A stretch of DNA of 64,000 bases from Balanoglossus misakiensis (Eukaryota; Hemichordata): NCBI GenBank assembly GCA_040954595.2, contig CM082595.2:3782001-3846000 (forward strand), read 5' to 3'. Both the position numbers and the translations under genes were made by a program. Numbering within the stretch: the stretch's first letter is position 1; each line of letters starts with the position of its first letter. Positions 25,383 through 38,600 of this stretch are shown here, piece after piece. The notes beneath the pieces were generated by a model. That model saw nothing but the letters and a program-made list of their open reading frames with translations. It did not search any database and was not told the DNA's origin.

Positions 25383-28300
25383 GAAGGGAATAGAATAAGA
25401 AACTATTGTTGATGCAGAGAGAGAATGAAAAATACTGAAAAATTATCCAATGTCATAGCTTCCATACTTTATTGAGCACTCTCAGTTAATTGATTGAAAA
25501 AAGACTGATTTCCTATAACAGTCTCCCTGGCTCTGGGCTACTCAGTATTTGAGTTGGATGCTGACTTCAAACATGAGGATGTTAAAGGCAATTGGAACAG
25601 TAGTTTTGATAATTGCATTAGTGTTATCAAGGGCAAACTGTTTCACACTTTCACTGTGATTAATTTCTTTCAGACATTGCTGACATGTTGACGGCGTACA
25701 TCAGAAATTATCTGAGTGCTGGGAGTTCTTGTGTGTGTGTTTTTGTAGCTTTCCCATTTGGCTGATTACAGCTGCAGTTTCTTTGGGTACTTTTTCTGCA
25801 GAGTAGAACGTGTGCAAGATGTTCTGTTGTGGAGTCAATTTACTTGAAACATCCGTGGTTCACTGCGTGATTTGTCATATGGTTTAATAGTGGTATCTAG
25901 CTGGATTTTGTCCGCTTTGCTTTTCGCTGTTTTGGAGCAGTGCAGACAAAACCTGGCTAGATACTAGAGTATCATATGGTATGCTGCCATTTTCTTGCAT
26001 TATTTTCATAATTTTTACTTTCAAACTTAAAATGGCCCATTTAAATGAGCTAACTGATGGGTATACACTGCATGATTACATTGATCCAATGGTTCAAGAA
26101 GTAGATATATTTACTAGAATCTATCTATCAATAGTTCAAGAACCCAGAAAAATATATCTCCCCCCCCCCTTGTCGCCACACAGCTGACATGACCGTCTGT
26201 ATCTACTCATCACGAGATCAAAAAAACCCCGAGATGGTTCGATCCTATCCCATATCCTCTCATTGTAGCAGTGTATTACCAGACCCATCAATCTCACATC
26301 AATTAAGACGATACTTTGTGACGTCTTCGCGCTGCAAAGTTGAAATTGAAATGGCTTGCAGGGAAGTTACGGTCGTGCGACGTACACTACAGAGTACAAG
26401 ACTAATTAAGACAGCCTCTCAATACACATTGATTTCGCCTTTCTTACTCCTGAATGGAAACGCACCGATTGACGCAATTGCCCCGCTTCGGTTTCCGTGA
26501 CAACCAGCCAGAGATACGGGATCGATAGACACGGTAATGGGATGCATACCACCAGAAATTTGACACAATTGCAAATGGTCAGTGGTAACATAACCACTTT
26601 CCGGCATCCAAAGCAGATATCAGATAGTGTATCCAACATCAAGCAGTTTTGCTTCTAGCAAGCCAGCTTGTAAGGGAACACTTTGCTTTTACTTTATCCT
26701 ATTTATTAAAACCCCATGAGCTGCAAATTTTCACATATTATTTTTCAATATTAAAATACTTCAATCTTCTCACTGTCCTTTTCAATCAACCCCACTATTA
26801 TAGCCATATTAATTGTACATGTATCAGTTCGTCATTGTCTCCTGAGCAAAAACAACTTGTTGTCTTAAAAATTGCTTGGTTTAGTTATTAATCAGATTTC
26901 CCATGAGAATTTAGTATGACGCAAATCCAACTTTACATATTCATCTTCTCAGTTCCAGCCCTGTCATAACTTATTCTCACGTCATAAAGTATTCTTCGCA
27001 GAATTAATTTATGAATAATTTATGTTTTTCATTATCCGATAGTTTTTGTCTGAGATAATAACATGGTTGTCTTAATAAATTTATCACTTCAGACAAAGAA
27101 AACTTATTGTAAGTCTTTTGTGTGGGATTTTCAAACATCGTATGAGTCAACAAGCATTTGGTGATTACTATCAGAAAGAAACAAATATCGGTGTTTTTGT
27201 GAAGGGGGGTACAAAGGTAAATGTTACCAGTGTTCCCCAGTCATTTTACCAATTCTGAACGTCCAGACCGAGATCTGAAATTCCGGATCTTTAGGGGTGC
27301 ACTACAGTTTTGGGGGCTACACTATAGAAAAACAGCTCTTAACTACCGCATAGGGGGGCAAGACTACCATCTTGTTATTGCAATGAACGACAATTTTTTA
27401 GGTACCCCTGTAGTAGGTTCCCCTTGGTATATCATTACAGTAAGGTACTGACTTTGATGACTTTAGCCTGGCCTATAGCTTACCCAGTTGGAAACTTAGT
27501 TCAGACCTGTACAGTAATCACTCACTATGCACTGCCGAGTAGATAAAAGTTCGTGAGGGAAGAGAATAGTCGAATGACGTCATGAAGCTGGGTGATGGAT
27601 AATTTCTGTCATCAGTGTGACATCCTTCAAGGAGTTTTCCATGGGTACCTCATGTTCATTTTCAACGAACACCATTCAAGATTTTGACTCCAAATGCGCG
27701 AATTATCAAAATTGTGTAGAAAATGAGGCTAGAGTTAACAGAGCCGAGTTGTCATGGAAATCTACAATCAAATCAGTGCTATCAATATGAGATTGCTGGA
27801 GTTTTTTAAAGTCAATTTCTGTTTGGTTGAACGAGCCGATGGAGTGATAGACGTATTTTGATTAGATCATAATAAAAATGCTGGTACTTAGTTCGCAAGT
27901 TGTGACAATGAGACGTGACTCTGCATTCACTCCGATTCTGCAGAGATAATCAAATTTGACATAGAGATGAAAATAATCCCCCCAATTTAACTTCCAACTA
28001 ACCAGGGAGGGAGAGGGTTCGACATTTTGAAAACACTGTAGCCAGATAAATACAGCCATGTAGGGAAAAAAGTTTTAAAAACTCTTAAGACACCAGAGAA
28101 AGTTAGCTGTTGGTTCCATTTTCTTCACCCTAAGGGCCCTTTAACATAAAATGGTTCAACCCAATTTTCGTCTACCAACCAGAGAGTATCATATTGTTAT
28201 TACATAAAAAGCATAGTGTTGGAAAGTGAGATGATTTGTGCAATCTAAAAAAAAATTACACGTAGAAAAATGAATAAATCGATCGAAACCCATTAGGTTA

Positions 28301-29597
28301 CCATGCAGACACGCTGTTCTAATCATTTTGACATTTTGGGAACTTTTTAGAACAGATTTCTAATTGCCAATAGCAGCTCTTGTGTATGTATGTGCTGTCA
28401 GTCCGCTGTATTAAGTGTAATAATACTTTGGACAGTGTATGATGCGTAATGATGGTGATATTCAGCGATCCCAGCCTTATACTGCTAACAACCACTTTTT
28501 TTCTATAATTCTCAGTACTTTAAATAGGTTTTTGCTGCCTAGGTGGGTGATAAAAAGTCTGACGCAGTGGACAGAATTTCAAGATGACAGATTTCTGCTC
28601 ATGCAGTTCATAAACTAAATTAACGATAGGTCATACAGAAATATATACCAGAAAAAAAAAATGGTGTCTCCGATTCCGAACTAAACAGATCATGAAACAC
28701 AGAAAAGAAATTGACTGAGATTAGTTACAGTGACTGTCCCTTTAACAATATGGTGGTAGCGTTCACAAAGATGCTATTAAAGTAGATGTGCAAATTCATA
28801 TTGAGGGCTTGTTAAACTATCCTGATTCAACCGTTATACCAAGTGCCCATTTCCAAATACATTCTGCCCTATCTGGTATTCTATTTATCATTGTGGTACA
28901 TTCTGTATATGTATGATGCAAAGACACTGCTACATTGGGTCAATAGATGAATGATGTGTGGATCTGGTCACTATGAATGTTTAGTCCATTCAGGACATTT
29001 TTCACTGTCACGACACCACTGCCATGGCAACCAAGACGTAAGCCCCCCTCATGGACTTGTCAATTTTCGCAGATGCTGCAGATCATTCGAAAAGAAGCAT
29101 TCCTTGTTTTCTCATCAAAATATCTTTGTGAGTAGAGTTTGAAACAACTCCAAAATCAATATAGTAAGAATTAGATAAACACCTCCCAAGTTAGGTTTGT
29201 ATCAGCCATGACAAACATGATCACTCGAGACTGCCAACTCAGTGTATTGCGCTTTGTTCCACAGGAAAAACGACCAAAGTGCCGAGTTTATTTTATCCCC
29301 ACACAGTCCCACAACACCCCAAAGGAGAAAAAGGTTAAAAATCACTCAACCCCGGTGATAAATCATGCGACCAACAAACACCAGGTCTCCTGCATGGAGG
29401 AAATAATAAATATCATGACTCGCTAAAAATAACTCCCCTCTCCGCAGAGTTGGAAACTTTTTCCCCAGCTCTCTATTTCAGAAATGCTAATGGCAAAGTG
29501 GGGCTAATGGCTTGCCACTTAACCTTTCACTCATTCTCAGTGGAGTTCTCGCAAACTACACCCAACAAAATATCGTTAGTGCTTGTTAAGGTAGTAG

Positions 29598-29648
29598 TTG
29601 TCTTAAGTTTTTCTCATGTGCTGTATTTTTCTCAAGACAACTTAAGAT
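29598..29648. repeat. CTTAAG-type inverted repeat, second copy
   Basis: agttgtcttaag faces ctcaagacaact with one mismatch; shares tatttttctcaag with 20876-20947. Confidence 0.55.
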
Positions 29649-30138
29649 CAACTTAAAAATCAGGGGTCATCATGCAAAATTTTGTATGATAGAGCAAAAT
29701 TGTCTCAAATTTGAAATTCAAAATGGCCAGCAATCTCTGTGTTAACTTTAACAGGTGTTGATTGCTCTTGAAAGGATTTGGCTGTGGTTTATTCAAGGTG
29801 ATCGCGGTAATCAAACGTTTGTTGCCGGGGATTGATTTTATATCAGAACAGCTTATCTGCTGCAGTTTGAATCTTTGACATTTTTGTAATGGTTCAGCAA
29901 TGCATCGCTAATAGCTTGTCTTGCCCGCCATGCCCCCATGCCATCCGGAAAACATTTGACACCAAAATCAATGAGTTTAATTTCCCCAACATTAGATGTA
30001 GCCCTGTGATTGATTTTGATGGAGTGGTCGAGATCTTTTATCAAAGGCGGCCGACATTGACAGGGGCGTGGATTCAAAAGTCTTGCCAGGCAGCATAGTT
30101 GGAAAATATGTCTCATTGTGGGAGCATAAAAATCACAG

Positions 30139-30175
30139 TACAGTCAAACCTATGTTAGTGGCCACATCTACCTAT
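30139..30175. mobile_element. MITE family 2 terminal fragment
   Basis: tacagtcaaacctatgtta then gtggccac, matching the family 2 end for about 30 bp before diverging. Confidence 0.55.
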
Positions 30176-32464
30176 ATATATGCACACAATATTAACACAT
30201 GTACAACTATGTCCTAAGTGGTTTCTAAAGGCAGTCTTCAAAGAAACTAAGTTAAAACAACTACTTCCCAAAATGTCATTATCTGCATCAATACATTATG
30301 CATTTTTTTACGAATCAGTTGGATGTAGTTAAATATGCAAATTAAAAAATCAGAATGCGTTTAAAAATGGGCAAAAGTATTTAGATGTGAAGTTAAAAGT
30401 TATTTCATTTTTCAGCGGATGAGCTTTAGTGTCTGAAGTTATTTCTTTGAACAGCAATGATTGAGTGCAGCCCTTTCAGTTGAACTACTGGGCTTTTGAA
30501 ATTCATATTCATGGTTGGGAATGGAGGACATTGAATGTGAAAACTGAAAAAGAAAATTATCCTTTCAACAGCTTCCATCAAGGACTCCTGCTGTATTGAT
30601 CTCTGCAGTCATGTACCATCAGTGAAGATGATTGCAAGGGTTGTTATTTCACAAAAATCCATTGCTTCGGGACTCGTGTCAGTAACAATGCACTGCCCGG
30701 GAAGAAGACTCTCTCTTTCGGATGCATTTATGGAAAAAAGGAATGCAAATACACTGCATGAACTTGGCTTTAAATAGATTTGACGTGAACAGGACGAAAG
30801 AGACCTCGGGCACAAAAGGAAATCCGAGTTTATGTTCTGTTGTCACCCAAGAGTCATTGAAAATCTTCTAATGGTACATCTTGATAATTGCGTGGCGTAT
30901 GTCAACACATTTGTGTTCGCCTCTGCAGTGATAGAAACTAGAATTTTAATGTACATGTACTAAGAAGATTCTTGCTTATATACTCACATCATAGCAACCA
31001 CTGGCAGCAATAACATTTTCTTTTATTACCGCAAGAGCATTCAAGGAGTCTTACGTTTCTTAATATTTGCCATCAAAATCACGAAAGCATTGTTCCAGTG
31101 GAAACGCTAATATTGGATTTTTCAAGGATTATAGAAAGTACCTTTTCAATACTGTAGATTCTAACAGTCACAAAAGATTCATTGTATTGACAGGAAATTC
31201 TGTAATTGCAGTGAGCGTAGAGACGCAGTACATGAAAGCGAAGTCTCCTCTAATCATATTCGTTCTGTCCTCATGGGAAAGGGTGTATTTCTGAAATTTT
31301 TAACACAATCAGAACTGCAGATGCGCTCTTTTATATATAGTTCAATATTTAGAGTAATCCATACCCGTTTGATATTAGCTGATGTATTGAAGTAAAGGTT
31401 ATCCATTTTCTCATACTCCTAAACTTTTTTCAAAGAAAAAATTGACTTTTTGCGTCAATTTTTATCAGACTTTGAAGTGTATATCATCAAATTCAATGGA
31501 GCATGTTTGATGTTACCAAACCCTGCACAGGGCATAGCATCATGTATACACTTGGATGACATAATTTCTGGTATATACCTTAAATTAGTCATCAATTGTG
31601 TACATACAGAGATGAAGTGTAAGGCAGTGTTTCCTTAATACTGGATAAAACACTACATATACAATGTATATTAATCTTGCCTATATTACCAGAAGTAATA
31701 CAGTCCCAAGTGGGCCTATTAGCAAATTTCCTGCAATGTATAATACGTAATATGCCGTGTTTAACCTGGCCTAACCGGGTACATGTTAATCATGAGGGAA
31801 ATCAAGCTTATTTGAGAACAGCTGTAGAATATAATTTCACAATATCACTGATCCATCAAACACGCACTGAGCATTTATAGTAAAACTTTACAGGTAAAAT
31901 GTTGTGCAGGGATTATCTTGAAACAAGACATTAACCGGTTTTTGACCTGTGTTACTTCAGTTGTAAAACAAGCAATAAAATAATAAAACTGGTTTTATCG
32001 GCCAGGATGTGATTTGCTGCTGTGTTTCAGATAACGGATAATGACACAAGACAGTGATTTTTCCTCTGTTTTGTGATGCCATGGTAACGGGTCTTTCACA
32101 TGCATGTAGTACGTAGCTTACTAGTAAAAAGCAATGGCTGCAGGGTCAAAATCCTTGTCTGAACACAGCATGTGACTGGCTATAATGATTGTAAATACCG
32201 TAAAATCAGACACTTTTATGTGCAAATATTGAAATTCTGTTTCATGGTTCAGCTGTTTTCTTTTTCGTACCCGCTGCGTTTATCACAAAACACACTGACA
32301 TCGTGGGCATAACCCGTTTTACAGTACTCTGCATTGGACAGATTACGCAACTCATCAATGATTCGTAACTTTTCTACAACATGATGAACCTATTAAAGCA
32401 TCCAATTGACGAGGATAGCCATAAGTTTATTAAAAGAGATATCTTCTTTTTTTCCTCTTTGCAG

Positions 32465-32614
32465 ATTGTTTCCGAGCAGCAGCAGAAGCAGGGCCCAATG
32501 ACATCCTCAAACTGTACAACACAAAAGGCAATATCGTTAACATATCACCCAAACTTGAAGAGAATACGCCAGATGACCGATACAAGCTAGAAGTGGTCGC
32601 CACTCACTGCACAA
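32465..32614 (+). CDS. PDE9A: PDE9A visible exon 1: N-terminal domain
   Basis: Acceptor tttgcag and donor gtaaga. It reads from a split codon (xAT) into [18 protein letters not shown] and on through [12 protein letters not shown]. This parallels the DLFCIATG...ISLL...RTPYKVRPVA stretch of human PDE9A as I know it. It ends with one base (A) that joins AT of the exon at 49167 to make Asn. The preceding exon must end with one base of a split codon; I could not find it. Confidence 0.85.
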
Positions 32615-35600
32615 GTAAGAAGTACTTAGTTTATACCTAGCATGATTTTGACCCCTGACTCTGACCTTCTACTCTGACCTGACTTTTGATCGAATATGTC
32701 ACGACACAAGACATTTGACAAAGCTCTATCATGACGATCGTGACATTTCCCCGATAACTGTTCAGATATTTGTGGCCTTGGTAACCATTAAAGATGTCTG
32801 TCATTTCCCCCGACATTGTTTATCTGACTTTCCTTCAGCATCAGTTGCCATAGAAATGACAAATTTTCAATTTCTGTTGATGTCGATCGAGTTCAGCTGT
32901 TACCAGAGAACGTTACGTTTCCATAGTTACTGAAGACTGATAGCAGAACAATGTCAGAGCCAAATAATCACAAAGGAACTGAAAATGGTGATTGCATACA
33001 ATTGAAATTAACAGTAGCATATGTCAAATGTATAGCTTCTACAATCAAGCCTTGGATACTCGCAGTTCATTGAAGGCTTCTAGAAGGAGCTATCAGATGT
33101 GCAATTTCGCACAAGATTTGTTATTTTGATTAGCTTCAGGCCGTCATGCTGCGACTTTTTAATTTTGAGAAAAAGTATCTCTTTCGCTTGCAGCCTTTCC
33201 GCTATACTGTCTCAGATTCAAGGTTGTTGAATGTGTATTTTCGACTCAAGTTACAAATCCAACTTTTGTGAAGTTTGCAATAACAAAACGAAATTTTGAA
33301 TACCGGTAAAGCAAACACAAATATTCTTGGTTAACAGGAGGCAGCTACCTGGTCAAAAAGTATTAAGTACACTGTCCCTTGCAAGAAAAAGGGTCCAAAA
33401 CTGCATAGAAATCTGTAGATATCCATAGAAATACTATTAACTTCTGTAGAAATTCTATAGATTTCTATAGAATGTTTTTGTAAGGGTATAGATGTCTATA
33501 GAAATTCTATAGATATCTATAGAATGTTTTTTGTAAGTGTACAGGTAAAGCAAACACAAGTGGGCAGCTACCTGGTCAAAAAGTATTAGTACATTGTCCC
33601 TTGCAAGAAAAGGGGTCCAAAAGTATATAGAAATCTTAAGATGTTCATAGAAATTCTATTAACTTCTGTAGAAATTCTACAGATGTCTATAGAATGTTTT
33701 TGTATGGGGCTAGCTCTTTCTCTTTGCTGATAAGTATGGAGTTGAGGGAAAACACTGGAGGCAGTTGACCTTCCGGAAAGCTAATATGAGGATCATTAAG
33801 TGTGCACTCTAACTTCGAGTGAACAGAAATGTCATTAGCGCTGTAGTCTTTCCTAATGTCTGCAGAGGGGTTGAACTTTACAGATGTTGACAGTGCTCGT
33901 TAAGTGATGATCGCGATTAACTCGCAGATTTTCGGAGGGGCCTGGGAACAGTGTCAGGCGCCTTGGCGATGTAAAAGTACACCAGATAAATTCCTGATGA
34001 GACGGAGAAGCAGAATACTACAGACAAAATGCACGATCAAGATAATTTTGTACTGTTTGCGAAAAATGTCACACTTCGTTATGAATATACAGTTTAACAC
34101 ATTTTGTCTGAACATTCTGAATTTAATGTTGCATTGGAGATATGACAAAATGGAATAGCACAAGGCCAGTAATAGTCTTAACTGGCCAAGGACTGGATGC
34201 ATTTTAGTGGCATTGATGCATGTATGCCCTCTGAATCATATTAAATGGCAATTAATGTAAATAATAAATGAATAATTATGATAATTGCTTGGAACAATAA
34301 TTGCCAATCACTATGATTAATTCCTGCAATATTCATATTGAAGGTACAGGTGTGGTAATTCAACATTTCTGTGACATTTTGTAGTAAGACATGCACGTAC
34401 TGTTTTTGAGATTGGCCTGGAAAGTGTTCCAAATACGAAGTCTAACTAGGTCAACGGCCCGTTAACAACAAGTCAGTACATTCAAATTTGTTCAGTTGGC
34501 TAGGCAAATAATTTATATAAATCACAAAGTCTTCAATTTGAGCTTACTGTTAAGTCGGTTTATTACGATTTAAAGCACTAGATTAGTGTGTTAGTTTGAT
34601 TTGCTAAAACATTAAAATTAGCAGCAACATCTTACGTACAAAAACACCATCTGAAACAGCAAGATTTCTGGCAATGTACAGTGTCACCAAGGAAACCGAT
34701 GGCTGCTGGAAAGACATGAGCATAGTACAGACTGCAAAACAGGACAGGGAATTTTCACGATATCGAAAGAGGCAAGACAGCAAATATCTGATGTTTTCCC
34801 TTCAAGAAAGACTCCTCACAAACTTTAATATATTAAAGAATTTAACTATTATTTTTTCTGAAAATCTTTCCCGGAGGTGCGCGCTATCTCAGATACTACA
34901 GCTTCTGGTCTGGTTTTCCTAAATCATCTCCTATGCAGCGCGATTAGTATTAGTAGAGGGTACCAGCACAGGAGACCTTATTAGCTGCGAATTGGTACCG
35001 TGAGACATGGAGATGGTATCGCGGCTTGAAATCAGGGCTTGCGTTGCCTTTGAGCTGATGTGCGTAATGGGGTCCAACTTGGAAGCGATGACGCGGGTAT
35101 TACCTTCCCCGGTCAGAATGGCAAATGAGATGGATTTGTCGCTGCTGTAGTTCAGCATTATATGTGAGATATTATTTTCTGTACAGAAAAATCAATTTAT
35201 CAGGTTTCATACTAATATAGAAAACTGCACTCATGTTGGATGATAGCAAGTGATCGGATATGGTATACCATTATCTATTTGATGATTGTCTTATGATTAT
35301 TGTTATAGAGTCGGTATTTTCGTCAGGGATACTTGATATCTTTCGCATTCATGACAGGATGTTCAACTATATCAACTGTACTCTTAGCTTGTCATTCTCA
35401 CGACAGAGCAACTGTACACATTCAACTATGATATTAAAAGAAAAACATAGCATGAGCTTGTGCTGTTTGTTGAGGATGTAAGAATGCTTTTACTTTAGAT
35501 TTCAATTTCTTAGATTCTCATTTGTATGCTTTCATCAAAAGGTTTGCTGTACTTGCTATTTACGAACAGATCAATGCAAGTTTTCATGAAATGAGGATGT

Positions 35601-38600
35601 TTGAAATTTGATGGTTATTACCAAGCTCTGTTGAGAGAGAGAAAAAAGGGATTTCTTTGAGGCTGATCCAAATTGTAAAATGATGCTGTTGTTGAAAATT
35701 TATCAGACATACACTGTTTTTTTCAAGTATTGAAAATTGCTTCACATTATCTATCATAACCAAAAGCCCTGAAATATTGCGAGGCCTTTTATCTTTCTCA
35801 AAAATACCTATTGTGAGAGCTGTCTGATACAGATCTTTTTTTCCCCCAACAGGTATAAAAATTATGATAACAAACATTCATATAATTGGAAAAACATTCA
35901 ATTCCTTGTTAGTTGAGGCAGGGGAAAGACTATGAGTGAACAGGTCTATCACTAGCAAGTGAGTTCGTAGAAGATTGAACATCTGCTCTTTCAAATTCAT
36001 CATCATTTCCAATTTTGATCTATTCTTGAATGTAACGATCTTCCTTTAATTCCTGGAAAATTGTTTTCTCAGTTCAATTATGAAATGTCATGACCTATTG
36101 TAGGCGAGTGTATGGAACATGATTCACAAAGAACTGTCGTAATTGCTGGTGTATATTTTGCAGAAATATTTTGCAGCTAGAGAAGTTTATACATGTTTCA
36201 ACTTTATGTAATGTAGTGTAGCACATTTTTCAAACAACATTCAATAGGATGGCTTAATTGTTCTGTAGACTAGTCACTATGCACCAGGTATAACCATGGA
36301 CGCTACTGTAATAGGGTGTGACTTTAAAGTCTGTTGATGACCATATCATGGTGCGTTTTATCGCATGGACACCCAAGTGAAAATCTGTGCTTGGATGGAT
36401 CTCCATTTCCATGGCAACTGTGATGAAATTTGCATAGATGACGAGCTTCAGTGTGTAATATAACAGGTCTATATACTGTATGCGCTGTGATTGATAAATC
36501 ATGTCATGAGCATCGATCGATCATCTTTGCTCTGAAGGGTTGTGTTTATGGTAGATGGTATGGATGAGATTGAAATCTGGTGTTTTAAACATGTTTTTGA
36601 TCACAGGGTATAGCAAAAACAAATCCTATCTGACGTATCTGCGCAAAAATATCAACATTTCAAGTACGTCATCAGCTGTCCTTTAAACAGAAAGAAACCG
36701 TGTTAAAAGCATTGTGACATTGTTAGCAGGCCTTAGTTGGAACCCCGCACAGGCAAGCGTCAGCTGATGTGTTGTTACAGGAAAAGGGTTTGCCGTGTCA
36801 CGAAAATGAAATGTGTCACGGTAAACTTATTCATCGCTTGAGATTTGATTAGTTTATTAAATAAAGGACAAAGCAATGCTGTCAGCTGACGAGGCTTTGC
36901 TCTATATTCATGTTATTAAGTCAACTCCCCATGGAGTGTGGTAATTTCATTTTGGACATGTGTTGATCGCCACATATGACAAGCCACCAACTGAGTTATT
37001 CCTAATAAAAATTGAGTACACAGGCACTATCGCAACGACATTTAGATTTGTGAAATTTTTATTAGATTATGACCGTGCGGGACAACAGAATGCATTGCAA
37101 GAATGTTTCTCATCTGTCAAATTATTGTGATTCTGTAATGGAAAAAAATTGATGGCCACACTGTTAAATCTGATTTTGAGCTAAATTGAGTTATTCCCTG
37201 AAAAAATAACTTTGATCCACAATGGACACCACTGTAGCCTGAATTTCTATATTTTTTTTGACGAATATCCTAAATGGAAAAAGAGTTATTGGGATACTCT
37301 GTGCCTATTGCTATGTCACAAAAATTGTTGATTTTGTTTCAAAATAGCCTTTGAGGTCTGTACATGTTGAATGAATTATGAAACAATTCCTGGTAAAATT
37401 ACTTTTTCTTTGAACAAAAATAATTAAAGTTCATAAATGTTTCAATGGAAGACAAAATCCTAAATAATGAAGGATTTAAGGATGACTTGCTACAAATGCA
37501 ATCATAGACAGCAGTTCAGGAGAGATCTCTGAAGATAATTATGCCAGCCAAAGTTGGTTGAATGTATCATAGCAAACCTTCAATGTCTACCCAAAAGCAA
37601 ACTCATTTCTGCTGTACTGCTAAGTCAAATATGTTTTTCACATGTTTGCATGGCAACAGTTTTTCCCCAAAAAATCCTCCTCTAGTATAGGAAGTGGTTA
37701 ATGGTCAATTCCTGCATGGGAACAGACCCTTGAACTTTACCAGAGGGTCTGTGATGAAACCTGATGATGGAGACATTTTAAATTCTGCTGGCAACCAAAG
37801 AACTTAGGGATGGACCAATTGTTGCAGGGTTGGTCCCAAATGAAAATATTTCCAGACTCCTCTCCAGTAGAAGTTTCCCACAATTGCCCTCACTATTCGA
37901 TACAAACATTTGATGCCAGGAAATGGACTTGTCGTCAGCATTGGAAGCAGTGTGCGTTTGTGATTGGAGAAAGTTGTCCTAGTGTTTCCAATTTCATGCC
38001 TCAGCTACATGGTTGGCCAGTGGGAAATATTGCAAGTGCCGTTCATGTGCTCTACTTCTGCTGTTCTTTCACTCGCTGCACTTGTGAATATACTGCCACT
38101 GAATATACCACATCACTCATGAAAATAACTTCTGTATGACACAGATCGCACAGAGGTCATGAAGTTCTGTTATAACATCATTGATATATGAATATCATAT
38201 TACATATGAATTCTACTTTTCTGATGAATCGTGCAGAAATATCTCTCTTATTAAACTAAAAATAGTAAGAAAGAACTTTGATTATGTCAGACAAATTCGT
38301 CTGATGATTGAAATTTTAAAGTTAACCCATATCATTCTAAAACCAGGGCATTACATGCAGAATTTTATTTGAAGATGTCAAATGATATCATTAAACTAAA
38401 TACTTATTGATATGAAAATGCCACAGTGGTAGATAATACTGTCTATCAAGCAACAAAATTGAACGAATTTTCTGGTGAAACTCGGCTCAAGGGAGTTGAA
38501 GAATTACAGGTAATCGCGCATCAGATCTAACAAGCGAAATCCTCTTTGATACTGTAGGATCCAATCCTGCCCACATGTGGTCGTTTACATCTGTGTACCA

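Larger units (their letters stand above)
1..32464. other. No recognisable gene: probable PDE9A intron 1 and/or upstream flank
   Basis: The open frames here are short (at most 123 codons), on both strands, with no recognisable domain, no codon signature and no consistent splice-site series. The PDE9A exon at 32465 opens mid-codon, so at least the 3' end of this stretch is intron. What it does hold is listed separately: minisatellites, hairpins, MITEs, a CpG-rich patch and a G-rich tract. The missing first exon may be hidden here or lie left of the window. Confidence 0.6.

Noticed and set aside
34931-35158. 75-codon frame on the - strand with coding-like composition
   Set aside because: Ser/Thr-rich but unrecognised; no flanking splice series or homology that I can name.
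37810-38139. 109-codon frame on the + strand in the large PDE9A intron
   Set aside because: Cys/His-rich by eye but no spaced zinc-finger pattern, no splice or promoter context, no recognised family.
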